A stretch of 64,000 nt of DNA from an uncultured Eggerthellaceae bacterium (GCA_905234785.1 CAJOIP010000004.1:1-64000); one strand, 5' to 3'. Numbered from the stretch's first letter, positions 9,630-22,010 are shown. Translations and numbers: made by a program. The notes: generated by a model not told the origin, from the sequence alone.

Positions 9630-10340
9630 TCAGGCCACCCCCATGCCGACGGTTTCGCGGTACAGCGTCGCGAACGACTCGAAGTCGAGCTCGTCTTTGG
9701 GTGCGAACGTGACGACGCGGCCGCGCGCCATGACGAGCGCATGCGTGCACATGCCGTAGCCTTTAGCGAGGTCATGGCTGACCATGATGAACGTGCGGTC
9801 CTCGCGCGCCGACTGTATGAGCTGGTCGAATATCTCGACCGCATGAGGGTCGAGGCCCGAATACGGCTCGTCGAGGAACACGACGCGCGGGTCGTGCACG
9901 AGGGCGCGCGCGATCGAGACGCGCTGCGTCATGCCCCGCGAGAACGTGCGCACCTGGTCGAGGCGCCGGTGCGCGAGCCCCACGGCGTCGAGCAGCTCCC
10001 CCACCCTCGCCCGCGGGTTTTCCACGCCGTACAGCTCGGCGTACAGCATGAGGTTCTCCTCGGCGGTGAGGTCCGGGTAGAGCATCGGGGAATGCGAGAT
10101 CATGCCGATGAGCCCCCGCGCCTTGTCGGCGTCTTCCCTCAAGTCGATGCCGCAGATGGTCGCTTCTCCCCCGCTCGGCCGCGCAAGCGTGGACAGAACG
10201 CGCAGAAGCGTGGTCTTCCCCGCCCCGTTCGGCCCGAAAATGGAAAGGAAGGCTCCTTCCGGCAAATCGAACGTCACGTCATCGACCGCCTTGCGCGTGC
10301 CGAAGGCCTTGGTCAACCCGCGAACCTCGACAGCGTTCAC
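9630..10340 (-). CDS. ccmA: Heme ABC exporter ATP-binding protein CcmA
   Basis: Walker A GPNGAGKTT, signature FSRGMTQRV, Walker B VVFLDEP; GTG start overlaps the ccmF stop (GTGA). Confidence 0.9.
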   Translation of the reverse strand: MNAVEVRGLTKAFGTRKAVDDVTFDLPEGAFLSIFGPNGAGKTTLLRVLSTLARPSGGEATICGIDLREDADKARGLIGMISHSPMLYPDLTAEENLMLYAELYGVENPRARVGELLDAVGLAHRRLDQVRTFSRGMTQRVSIARALVHDPRVVFLDEPYSGLDPHAVEIFDQLIQSAREDRTFIMVSHDLAKGYGMCTHALVMARGRVVTFAPKDELDFESFATLYRETVGMGVA

Positions 10341-12475
10341 GATGCGTCCCGCCCCTTCGTCCGCCCAGCGCGGGCGGCTTTCCGCGGCATGACAAGAGCG
10401 CAGAGCGTGCCGATCATCAGCATGCCGAAGCCAGCCCATACGAACAGGATGAACTGGTTCACGCGCGCGTCGAGCGAGAAATCGCCGTTCGCGTTGACGC
10501 CGCGGTACACGACGAACAGGTCCTCTTCGGGGAAGCTGATGACACCTGCATTGAGCTTCTGCTGTTGCGTCATGACGTCGAGCTGAATGGACGGCTTCAC
10601 CTGGCCGACGTACGCATCGTGCTTGTACACGTCGAACACGACGTCGTAGAGCGCCGTGTTGTTGGCCTCGACGTTGTCGGTGACCGATTCGCTGACGAAT
10701 TCGAGCCGGTACTCGTTCACGTAAAACGGTTCGGCCGTTTTTGTTTCCTCGTCGAAAGCCATGTAGCCCGATTCCTCGTACACGTACATGTTCGAGCCGA
10801 TGAGCCCGATGAGGATGACGGCCATGGCGACGTGCGCGAACGAGCCCCCGATCGCCGCACCGCGCTTATGCGGCATGCGGATGTTGCGCGCGAACATGAA
10901 CGCCGCATTGAAGAACAGCAGGCTTGCCACGAGCAGCCCCACGAGCGCGAGGCCGTTGTAGTACCAGGCGGGGCCCGCTTCGAGCAGCGTCTGCGAGTTC
11001 GAGTTGCCCTTGGCCATCATGGCGTCGTACACCGGCACGAACTGCGTTGCCCACCAGAACGCCAGAAACGCGAAGAGCACGACAGCGCAAACGGCCGGCA
11101 CGCGCGCCTGCTTGAAGAACTTCTTCGGGTCGGTCTTGCCCCAGGCGAGCAGCGGGCACACTGCGAGGATGAGCAGGTAGATGATGCCCAGAGGCCGCGC
11201 GATGGCCTCGTAAGCGGTCGTGCCGAGCGCATCGCCGCCGAACGGCAGCCAACGCGGCAGCGCCGAGCTCACCGTCATGTACGTGAGCAGCAGCGTAAAC
11301 GCGATCATGATGACGTTGTTGAAGTAATAGGCGGCGTCTTTCGAGAGCATGTTCTCGATATCGTCGGCGCCCTCGGTGTCGGGCCCGAACGATTTCCAGC
11401 GCATCACGATGCCGATGAGCGGAATGACGATGGAGGCGACGATGAGGCCGCCGAACAGCGCGAGCGAAACCGGGTCGCCCGCGAACGCATGCACCGACTC
11501 GACGATGCCCGAGCGCGTGATGAACGTGGCCACGATGACGAACGTGAAGGCGAGGCATGCGCACATGATGGCCCACCGCTTGAAAGCCCCGCGCTGCCGG
11601 TACACCGTGAGCGTGTGCACGAGCGCCACGCAAACGAGCCAAGAAAGCAAGCTGGCGTTCTCGACAGGGTCCCAGCCCCAGTAGCCGCCCCAGCCAAGCA
11701 CCACGTAGGCCCACACCGCGCCAAGTCCGATGCCGGCTCCCAGGAACAGCCAGCTTGCCAGGACGAATCGCGTCACGCGCTCGACCCACAGCTTCGTCGA
11801 GTCGTTCATGACGAGCGCCGCCATGGCGTATGCGAACGGAACGGTGAGGCCCGCATAGCCTATGAAGAGCATGGGCGGGTGAATGGCCATGGCCCAATGC
11901 TCGAGCAGGCTGTTCACCGACATGACCGACGCGGCGGCGGAAAGCTCGCCGTTTGCGTCGAAGTAGCGCTCGGGCGTCGGCTCGAACGGCATGTTGCCGT
12001 CGGAGAACAGCAGCAATCCGCAGAACACGGCGACGACGGCCGACACGACCAGCATGGCTATGTTGTCGAGGCGATAGGCGCGGTTCGCGTCGTTTGCGCT
12101 GATGCTGGAATCGCGCGAATCGAAATAGGAGCGGCCCAAGATGACGGCGTTGAACAGCGCGATGAGGAACGTCCAGAACAGAAGCGATCCGGAGCGTCCC
12201 GCCCAAAGGCCGGAAAGCCTGTACAGCCACGCCATGCCGTCGGTCGAAAGGGAGCGCTCCTCGAGCACGTACAGAATCGACACGTCGCCGCTCATGAAGC
12301 AGACGACGAGGATGGTGCAGCAGACGAGCAGGGACAGCGCGGTTGTGAACACCGCCCCCCTGCCGATGCGGTTTGCGATGCTGCTTCCCGAGAAGTGGCC
12401 GACGATGAGGAGGACGACCGCCGCAAGCGCCGCGCCGAACGCGACGATGAGGAACGCGAAGCCAGACGTCGCCAT
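10337..12475 (-). CDS. ccmF: Heme lyase CcmF
   Basis: 712-aa multi-TM protein with WGGYWGWDPVENASLLSWL. Confidence 0.95.
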   Translation of the reverse strand: MATSGFAFLIVAFGAALAAVVLLIVGHFSGSSIANRIGRGAVFTTALSLLVCCTILVVCFMSGDVSILYVLEERSLSTDGMAWLYRLSGLWAGRSGSLLFWTFLIALFNAVILGRSYFDSRDSSISANDANRAYRLDNIAMLVVSAVVAVFCGLLLFSDGNMPFEPTPERYFDANGELSAAASVMSVNSLLEHWAMAIHPPMLFIGYAGLTVPFAYAMAALVMNDSTKLWVERVTRFVLASWLFLGAGIGLGAVWAYVVLGWGGYWGWDPVENASLLSWLVCVALVHTLTVYRQRGAFKRWAIMCACLAFTFVIVATFITRSGIVESVHAFAGDPVSLALFGGLIVASIVIPLIGIVMRWKSFGPDTEGADDIENMLSKDAAYYFNNVIMIAFTLLLTYMTVSSALPRWLPFGGDALGTTAYEAIARPLGIIYLLILAVCPLLAWGKTDPKKFFKQARVPAVCAVVLFAFLAFWWATQFVPVYDAMMAKGNSNSQTLLEAGPAWYYNGLALVGLLVASLLFFNAAFMFARNIRMPHKRGAAIGGSFAHVAMAVILIGLIGSNMYVYEESGYMAFDEETKTAEPFYVNEYRLEFVSESVTDNVEANNTALYDVVFDVYKHDAYVGQVKPSIQLDVMTQQQKLNAGVISFPEEDLFVVYRGVNANGDFSLDARVNQFILFVWAGFGMLMIGTLCALVMPRKAARAGRTKGRDAS

Positions 12476-12478
12476 CCG

Positions 12479-13153
12479 TTAGCCCTCCAAGGCAACGACG
12501 GTGGCCGTGAACAATCCCGACGCGCCAATAGAGCCGGTCAGAATGACGGAAGAGCCCTCGGCCGTGTCGTCGGATAGGGCGCCGTCGTATTCGACGTGCA
12601 GCTCGTCGCCTGTCTCGTCGTCGACGATGACGAAGCGCTCGGCCGCGTCGACGCCTGCGAGCGTGCCCGCTTTCATGACGCCCGACACCTTGACGGGCTT
12701 GTCGAGAACGGAATCGCCGTAGCCGAGCAAATCGGCGATTGTGAGCGAGCCCTCGGCGTTCTCGTACTTCGAGGGGCATTTCGTCACGAGCTCGGAACAA
12801 TTCAGCACGCCGTCAGCCGTCTTCTTTCCGGTGCAGATGGCGGTGACGTCGTTGCCGAACGTCGCGGAAACGCCGCCATCGTAGCGCACGTCGAGCAACT
12901 GGGCGCCGGCAGGGTCGGTTTCGGTGTCGTAAATCTGAAACGTCAGCACGTCGCCGTCGATGGCAAACGAGTTCTCGGCTACGTTTCCCGTCACCTGAAT
13001 CTTCGCATCGTCTTGAATCTCGAGCGCCTCGGCAACTGATACGGTGCGCGCGGCTGTGTTGCCACCCACGATGGCAAGCACTAAGACGAGCACGATGACG
13101 ATGATTCCCGTCACGGCGGCCATGCGGCGTTTGGCTTTGGAGTTCATGGACAA
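12479..13153 (-). CDS. ccmE: CcmE-like heme chaperone, CxxxY variant
   Basis: N-terminal TM, OB-fold-like repeats, LVTKCPSKYEN where classic CcmE has HxxxY; first gene of the ccm cluster. Confidence 0.85.
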   Translation of the reverse strand: MSMNSKAKRRMAAVTGIIVIVLVLVLAIVGGNTAARTVSVAEALEIQDDAKIQVTGNVAENSFAIDGDVLTFQIYDTETDPAGAQLLDVRYDGGVSATFGNDVTAICTGKKTADGVLNCSELVTKCPSKYENAEGSLTIADLLGYGDSVLDKPVKVSGVMKAGTLAGVDAAERFVIVDDETGDELHVEYDGALSDDTAEGSSVILTGSIGASGLFTATVVALEG

Positions 13154-13259
13154 TTCCGCTTTCTTTTAAGGGACAGTTTCTAGCCCCGAACTGCGATTTC
13201 ACGTTATTTTACTTCAAATTGCCATCCATGAATCTATACACTTTGTTATTAGCGCCTCG

Positions 13260-13453
13260 TTAGGCCCGCTTGCGCCAGTCGACGAGGAAGAGGACGCCCG
13301 TGAGGGCAAGCGCCACGCCGAGGCGACGGACACGATGAGCGCGACGGCGTCGTCGATGAGGGGAACGCCCATGACGATGGCGCCGCTGATGACGAGCCCC
13401 ACAATGGAAACCGCAACCAGCTCGCCTTTTCCGCATGGGCAGAGCAGCAGGAG
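13260..13453 (-). pseudogene. Remnant of a membrane transporter C-terminus (DMT/EamA-like), frameshifted
   Basis: VWLLLLCPCGKGELVAVSIVGLVISGAIVMGVPLIDDAVALIVSV in one frame continues as RLGVALALTGVLFLVDWRKRA* in another. Confidence 0.35.
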
Positions 13454-13503
13454 CCAAACGTACTTTAGTCAGCTTAATTATAGGCCATGCGCGCACTGCG
13501 GCG

Positions 13504-15492
13504 TCACAGCGTGACGGTGCGCGTGCACATGGCGCCGACCTCAAACGAGACGATTCCGTCTTCGTTCGTCGAAAAGCGGCTCGTCTCGCGCGCGGCCTTG
13601 CACGCGAACGCGGGCAGGGCGAGGTCTTGCGAGAGCATGTCGACGGTCAGTGACGCGGGCTTGCATGATCGGTTCGCCGCCGTCAGGGACACTTCGCCTG
13701 TGGCCTCGTCAGCGCGCACCACGCAAAGGGCGTCTTCGCTGAGCGCCATGCAGTTCATGGCGCCTTGGCGAAGCGCCTTCGACCGCTTCCTCATGACGCC
13801 GAGCTGCCGGTAGCAATCGGTGAGGTCTTCGCCGCAATCGGCGCGTTGCGCGCGTGCGTAGCTGCTCCACGGCAACGTTCCGCGGCAAAACGGGTCGCTT
13901 CCGCCGTGCATCCCGCGTTCGTCGCCGTAGTAGATGCAGGGGCATCCCGGCAACGCGAACTGAAGGCCGGCGACCATCATCTGCAGCTGGGCGCCGCGAG
14001 CGTCTTGGGTTGGCGTGATTGCCCTAACGGTTGAATACTGCTCTTCCCGTGCGAGATGACGCAGCTCCTTGCCGGCGGAAAGCACCGATCGGACGCGTTC
14101 GACGTCGTGCGACGAGACGAGGTTCATGAGGCATCGGTACATCTCGGGCGGATAGTTCGAGGCCTGGAGCTTCAGGAAGGTCGCAAGCTGATACGCGTCG
14201 GAAAGGCCGAGCGCGAACTTCAGCAAGGCGTCGCGCAAGGGGTAGTTCATGACGGAATCGAGGGAATCGCCCAGCGCATACGTGCGCTCCTCGCCGTAGC
14301 TGACCTTCGTCGTGGCGTCTTCCCACACTTCTCCGATGAGAACCGCGTTGGGGTCGGCTTCCTTCACGGCTTCGCGGATGTAGCGCAGCACCTCGTCGGG
14401 TATCTCGTCGGCGACGTCGAACCGGTAGCCTTTCGCGCCCAGGCGTATCCACATGGGCAAGATGGTTCCCAGGATGTAATGCTGCCATGTGCGGTTGCGC
14501 TCATCCACTTCCGGAAGGGACGGATCGCCCCACCAGCAGCGATAGGGCGCCCCACCCTCTTGAGGTGTGAAATCGTACCAGCTGCGGTACGGCGACGACT
14601 CGCTTTGGGCGGCGCCGAGCTCGTCATAGGCGCCCTTCGCGTTGAAATACCGGCTGTCGTCGCCCGTATGCGAGAGCACGGCGTCGAGCACGATGGAGAT
14701 GCCCAGCTCATGCGCCTCGTGCGCAAGCGCCTCGAAATCCCCGTTCGTGCCGAGGAGCGGGTCGATGTGCTCGTAGTCGGCGGTATCGTAGCGGTGGTTC
14801 GAGCGCGCTTCGAACACGGGGTTCAAGTACAGCGTCTCGACGCCAAGCGAGGCGAGGTAGCCGAGACGCTGCCTTATGCCCTCGAGCGTTCCGCCGAAGA
14901 AATCGACGGAGTCGTAGGGCTGCCCGGCTTCCCAGCCGATCACATCGTCCCAAGAGCTATGCACATGAACGGGTCGCCCCATGTCTTCGTGATAGCGGAT
15001 GCCTTCGGCGCTCACGCCGCCCGACCCCCGCGCGAACCTATCGGGAAACGCCTGGTACATGACCGTGCCCGCAAACCACTCGGGCGTTTTGAAGCCGGGC
15101 GCGAACACGCTCACCTGAAACCAGCTTGCCGTATCCGGCTTTTCCGCGATCAGTTCGCCGGATGTCGAGCGGCCGTCGAGTTTCGGCACGTACCAAAACG
15201 TCGTTTCCCCAGCGCAGGAAAGCTCGAAGCAGTACCGCGCGACATGCGCTTCGGCTAGAAGCTCGAGCGATGCGCTGAAACGCCCGATTTCGGCTTCCAT
15301 GGGCTGGCGGCGCGTTTCGCCATGCTCGGCGACGAGGATGGCGACCGAATCGACAAGGCCGCCGGCAAGCTCGTCGACGCGAAGCGAAAGCCGCACGACC
15401 TCGCCGATGGGAGCCGCGCCTTTTGGCTGGCGGTCCCCCTCCCTGCACGGGTCATGGGCTATGCACCACTTGAGCTCGTCGATTTCAGCCAT
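13504..15492 (-). CDS. GH13 alpha-amylase family glycosidase (neopullulanase/maltogenic-amylase-like)
   Basis: GH13 signatures DAVLSHTGDDSRYF, GYRFDVADE, IGEVWED, NLVSSHDVER. Confidence 0.9.
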   Translation of the reverse strand: MAEIDELKWCIAHDPCREGDRQPKGAAPIGEVVRLSLRVDELAGGLVDSVAILVAEHGETRRQPMEAEIGRFSASLELLAEAHVARYCFELSCAGETTFWYVPKLDGRSTSGELIAEKPDTASWFQVSVFAPGFKTPEWFAGTVMYQAFPDRFARGSGGVSAEGIRYHEDMGRPVHVHSSWDDVIGWEAGQPYDSVDFFGGTLEGIRQRLGYLASLGVETLYLNPVFEARSNHRYDTADYEHIDPLLGTNGDFEALAHEAHELGISIVLDAVLSHTGDDSRYFNAKGAYDELGAAQSESSPYRSWYDFTPQEGGAPYRCWWGDPSLPEVDERNRTWQHYILGTILPMWIRLGAKGYRFDVADEIPDEVLRYIREAVKEADPNAVLIGEVWEDATTKVSYGEERTYALGDSLDSVMNYPLRDALLKFALGLSDAYQLATFLKLQASNYPPEMYRCLMNLVSSHDVERVRSVLSAGKELRHLAREEQYSTVRAITPTQDARGAQLQMMVAGLQFALPGCPCIYYGDERGMHGGSDPFCRGTLPWSSYARAQRADCGEDLTDCYRQLGVMRKRSKALRQGAMNCMALSEDALCVVRADEATGEVSLTAANRSCKPASLTVDMLSQDLALPAFACKAARETSRFSTNEDGIVSFEVGAMCTRTVTL

Positions 15493-15513
15493 GGGTACGC
15501 GCTCGAAGATGAC

Positions 15514-17946
15514 CTACAGATGCCAAATCTGCTCGTTGTAGTCCTGAACGCAACGGTCCGAGCTGAAGAAGCCGGCCTTCGCCGTGTTAATGACGGCGCT
15601 CTTCAGCCATCGGTCCCGATCGGCATATGCCTTCATGACGTCGGCGAAGCGCTCGTCATACGGGCCGAAGTCGAGCATCACGAAGTACTGGTCGTCGTTG
15701 CGAAGCGAATAGTACAGGTCCTCGAAACGGCTGCCGTCGGACGTGGGGAGGCTGCCGTCGACCAAATGCTCGAGCACGCGCGCAAGGCGCGGGTTCCCAT
15801 CGAGGATGGCTCCCGTGTTGTACGAGTGCTCGGCGTTGATACGGGAAAGGTCGTCGACCGTGGCGCCGAAGATGAAGATGTTATCAGGCCCCACTTGCTC
15901 GGCGATTTCGACGTTTGCGCCGTCGAGCGTTCCGAGGGTGAGCGCGCCGTTGAGCATGAACTTCATGTTGCCCGTGCCTGACGCCTCCATGCCCGCGGTC
16001 GATAACTGCTCGGAGATGTCCGCCGCGGCAACCAGGTGCTGCGCTGCCGTCACATCGTAATTCTCGAGGAACACGACGGGAATGCGGTCCCGCGTGCGCT
16101 CGTCAGACGCGATGAGCGCGGATATGGCGTTGATCAGGCGGATGATGTCCTTGGCGCGCCTGTAGCCCGGCGCCGCCTTGGCGGCGAACACGAACGTGGT
16201 GTTCGGCATGTCGATGTCCTCGCCGTCGACGATGCGGTCGTACAGGGAGAGGATGTGCAGCGCTTTCATGAGCTGGCGCTTGTACTCGTGCAAGCGCTTG
16301 GCCTGGGCGTCGATGACCGTGTCGGGGTTCAGCTCGGCACCGCGGCTGACGTGCATCCATTCGGCGAACGATTTCTTGTTTGCGGCTTTCACCTCGGCGT
16401 AAGCCTTGCGGAATGCCGCGTCGTCCGCGTACGGCACGAGCTCTTCTATCTTTCGCCAGTCGTTCATGAACCCCTCGCCGATGGTGTCGTCGACGAGGTG
16501 GCGCAGACCGGGATTGGCCACGCCAAGCCAGCGGCGCTGGGTGACGCCGTTCGTGATGCCGCAGAAACGCTCGGGGTACGCCGTGTAGAAGTCGCGGAAC
16601 AGCGTCGTGCGCAAGATCTGCCCGTGCAGCTGCGACACGCCGTTCACGTGCCCCGATGCGAGCACGCAAAGGTTCGCCATGCGAACTTGGCCCGCGTGGA
16701 TGATGGCCATGCGGTGGACGCGTTCGGCGTCGCCCGGATACTGGGCCCAAATGCGCTCGCGGAACCGCGCGTCGATGGTCTCGATGATGCGGTAAATGCG
16801 CGGCAGCAGGCGCTGCAAGGTGGCGGCGGGCCACTTCTCGAGCGCCTCGGGCATGATGGTGTGGTTCGTGTAGTTGAAGGTGCGGCTCACGATGTCGACC
16901 GCCTCTTCCCACGTGAAGCCCTCTTCGTCGGTGAGGATGCGGATGAGCTCGGGTATGGCGAGCGCCGGGTGCGTGTCGTTGATCTGGATGGCGAGCTTGT
17001 CGGGCAGCGAGTGCAAATCGCCGTAATGCCGCTTGTGCGCGTCGACGAGCGATTGCATGGTGGCCGACACGAGGAAGTAGAACTGGCGCAGGCGCAGCTC
17101 CTGGCCGCGTTCGTGGCTGTCCTCGGGGTAAAGCACCTTCGAAATCGACTCCGCGAGGTCCCGCTCGGCGGTCGCGCGCTCGTAGTCGCCCTGGTTGAAC
17201 CGCGCGAGGTCGAGCTGCTGCGGCGAACGTGCGCGCCAGAGGCGAAGCGTTGCCGGCAGCTTGCTCTCGTAGCCGACGATGGGCATGTCGCACGCCTCGG
17301 CGAAGACCGACTGGGCGTTATGGTGCACGACGGTGAGCTTGCCGTCTTCACTCCAGCATTCCTCGACATCGCCGCCGAACTTCACCTCGAACACGCGGTC
17401 GGCGCGCTCGACCGACCACACGTCGCCGCCGAGCGTCCAGTTGTCGGGGACCTCGACCTGCTGGCCGTCGTGGATTTCCTGGCGGAAGAAGCCGTACTCG
17501 TAGCGGATGCCGAAGCCCATGGCGGGCATGTCGAGCGTCGAGAGGCTGTCGAGGAAGCATGCTGCCAAGCGGCCGAGGCCCCCGTTGCCGAGGCCGGCGT
17601 CGGCTTCTTGCTCCTCGACGTCGCCGAGATCGTAGCCCATTTCCGCCAGGGCCGCCGCGTACGTGTCGTACAGGTCCAGGTTCACGAGGTTGTTCGAGAA
17701 CGCGCGGCCGATGAGGAACTCGGCGCACAGGTAAATGACGCACTTGTCGCCAGAGGTCTGCGAACGTTCGCGCTCGGCGGCGAACATGTCCATGACCTCG
17801 TCGCGCACGCAAAGCGCGGCTGCTTGGTAGATCTGCGAGATGGCGGCGTTTTCCGCAGTGACGCCGAACTCGCGGCGCACGCGGGCCTCGATGCGCTCGC
17901 GCACCTCGGCAACTTGTTTGCTGGTCGGTTTTGTTTCCTTGCTCAT
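15514..17946 (-). CDS. glgP: Glycogen/starch/alpha-glucan phosphorylase
   Basis: EASGTGNMKFMLNGALTLGTLDGANVEI PLP-site signature; 810 aa. Confidence 0.95.
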   Translation of the reverse strand: MSKETKPTSKQVAEVRERIEARVRREFGVTAENAAISQIYQAAALCVRDEVMDMFAAERERSQTSGDKCVIYLCAEFLIGRAFSNNLVNLDLYDTYAAALAEMGYDLGDVEEQEADAGLGNGGLGRLAACFLDSLSTLDMPAMGFGIRYEYGFFRQEIHDGQQVEVPDNWTLGGDVWSVERADRVFEVKFGGDVEECWSEDGKLTVVHHNAQSVFAEACDMPIVGYESKLPATLRLWRARSPQQLDLARFNQGDYERATAERDLAESISKVLYPEDSHERGQELRLRQFYFLVSATMQSLVDAHKRHYGDLHSLPDKLAIQINDTHPALAIPELIRILTDEEGFTWEEAVDIVSRTFNYTNHTIMPEALEKWPAATLQRLLPRIYRIIETIDARFRERIWAQYPGDAERVHRMAIIHAGQVRMANLCVLASGHVNGVSQLHGQILRTTLFRDFYTAYPERFCGITNGVTQRRWLGVANPGLRHLVDDTIGEGFMNDWRKIEELVPYADDAAFRKAYAEVKAANKKSFAEWMHVSRGAELNPDTVIDAQAKRLHEYKRQLMKALHILSLYDRIVDGEDIDMPNTTFVFAAKAAPGYRRAKDIIRLINAISALIASDERTRDRIPVVFLENYDVTAAQHLVAAADISEQLSTAGMEASGTGNMKFMLNGALTLGTLDGANVEIAEQVGPDNIFIFGATVDDLSRINAEHSYNTGAILDGNPRLARVLEHLVDGSLPTSDGSRFEDLYYSLRNDDQYFVMLDFGPYDERFADVMKAYADRDRWLKSAVINTAKAGFFSSDRCVQDYNEQIWHL

Positions 17947-17989
17947 AACATGCTCCGTTTAGGTTAATGGTCCGTAAATCATCGTATAA

Positions 17990-18043
17990 GCGCGACGAAT
18001 CGCGCCCGCTTTGCGACGTTGACGGGCGCGACGAATCGCGCCC
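17990..18043. repeat. Two direct copies of a small palindromic repeat
   Basis: GCGCGACGAATCGCGCCC at 17990-18007 and 18026-18043; each can fold as GCGCGA-CGAA-TCGCGC. Confidence 0.8.
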
Positions 18044-18051
18044 CTGCGTGT

Positions 18052-19500
<1,449 letters not shown>

Positions 19501-19620
19501 GGTCATGGTCCTTTCTCATTTGCACCAGTGGCGCACAAACACTTGATGATAACGCAATGCCCACACCATGCGCCGAACTCGACGCTTACTCCACGTACAT
19601 GTTGTGTGTGTCTGCGATGA

Positions 19621-19654
19621 GCGGTCCAACGGGGCCTCGTCCCCGTTGGACCGC
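19621..19654. repeat. Perfect 14-bp-stem hairpin in the glgD-glgA spacer
   Basis: GCGGTCCAACGGGG-CCTCGT-CCCCGTTGGACCGC; no obvious U-tract. Confidence 0.6.
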
Positions 19655-19665
19655 CTCTTGGATCA

Positions 19666-20793
19666 TTATTCCACCTTCAGGCCCTTGCGGATGACGGTGA
19701 GCGTGTCGGGGGTTCCGATAACGCGCGCTCCGGGCGCCACGATGACTTCCTTGTCGATGATCGCGTTGCGCAGGTACGCGCCCTCGCCTATGACCGAGTC
19801 CTGCATGATGACGCAATCCTGCACGTCGGCGCCTTGCGCGATGCTCACGCCGCGGAACACGACGCTGCCGCAAACGCGGCCGCGCACATCGCACCCGTTG
19901 CCGAACACGCTGTTCTCGACTTCGCAGCCCTTCGCGTAACGGACGGGCGGCGCGTCGGCGACGCGCGTGTACACGGGTCCATGCGCGAAGAACAGGTCGT
20001 TGCGCACGGCGGGGTCGAGCATGTCGCGCGTCATGTCGAAATACGACTTGACCGTCGTGAGCCGTCCGGCATAGCCCTTATGCTCGAGGGCCGCGACCTT
20101 GTAGTTCGGCAACGCCGGCTCGATGATGTCGGTGACGAAGTTGTAGCGACCTTCGGCGCAGGCGTCTTCGACGAGCTTGACGAGCAAGTCCTTTTCCATG
20201 ATGCAGGCACCGAGGTTGTAGCACCCGCCGCCTGCCCCGCGCGGGCCGAAGTCGCCGCCGGTAACCCATCCGTCATCGTTGATGTGAAGGTTCGCGATAT
20301 GCGTCGGATCGCCCTCGCCGAGCCGCAATTCGCGGGAGTACAGCACCGTGATGTCGGCCTCGGTTTTCAGGTGGTGCGCAAGCAGGTCGTTGTAGTCGGC
20401 GCGGTACACCATGTCAGAAGCCAGCAGCAAGCAGTACTTGGAGCGTTGGTGGTCCAGGTAATACCGTTTCGCGAACAAGGCGTCGCCGAAGCTCTGGTAC
20501 AGGCCCGTGCCGAGCCCCTGGTCGAACGGGGTGAGCAGCGCCACACCGCCGTTCTTGGAGTTGAGGTCCCATGCGTCGCCGGAGCCGATGTGCTCGACGA
20601 GCGATTGGAAGTTGCGCTGCATGATAACGCCGACGTTGCGGATGCCGCTTTGCGAGATGTTCGACAGCAGCACGTCGATGGTGCGGAAACGACCCGCCAG
20701 CGGAAGGGCGGAAACGGCCCTGTGCGCGATGAGGTCGCCGAGGAGCGGGTCGCCGTGACCGGCAAAGACCATTGCGAAGGTATCGTTCATCAT
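19666..20793 (-). CDS. glgD: Glucose-1-phosphate adenylyltransferase subunit GlgD
   Basis: GlgC-like nucleotidyltransferase with FAGHGDPLLGDLIAHRAVSALPLAGRFRTIDVLLSN, degenerate catalytic motif typical of GlgD. Confidence 0.9.
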   Translation of the reverse strand: MMNDTFAMVFAGHGDPLLGDLIAHRAVSALPLAGRFRTIDVLLSNISQSGIRNVGVIMQRNFQSLVEHIGSGDAWDLNSKNGGVALLTPFDQGLGTGLYQSFGDALFAKRYYLDHQRSKYCLLLASDMVYRADYNDLLAHHLKTEADITVLYSRELRLGEGDPTHIANLHINDDGWVTGGDFGPRGAGGGCYNLGACIMEKDLLVKLVEDACAEGRYNFVTDIIEPALPNYKVAALEHKGYAGRLTTVKSYFDMTRDMLDPAVRNDLFFAHGPVYTRVADAPPVRYAKGCEVENSVFGNGCDVRGRVCGSVVFRGVSIAQGADVQDCVIMQDSVIGEGAYLRNAIIDKEVIVAPGARVIGTPDTLTVIRKGLKVE

Positions 20794-20800
20794 GCGCCCC

Positions 20801-21988
<1,188 letters not shown>

Positions 21989-22010
21989 GCTCCCCTCCTT
22001 TTAAGCTGCG

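Noticed and set aside
8730-12577. Very long plus-strand ORFs (618 and 670 aa) opposite ccmC-ccmF
   Set aside because: Arg/His/Glu/Asp-rich shadow ORFs from antisense GC-rich coding DNA; the minus-strand ccm genes are unambiguous.
14056-17967. Long plus-strand ORFs antisense to the GH13 gene and glgP (400 and 643 aa)
   Set aside because: Shadow ORFs with no recognisable motifs and low-complexity composition.
17990-18043. CRISPR-like repeat pair
   Set aside because: Only two units of 18 bp with an 18-bp spacer, each self-palindromic; no array and no cas genes.
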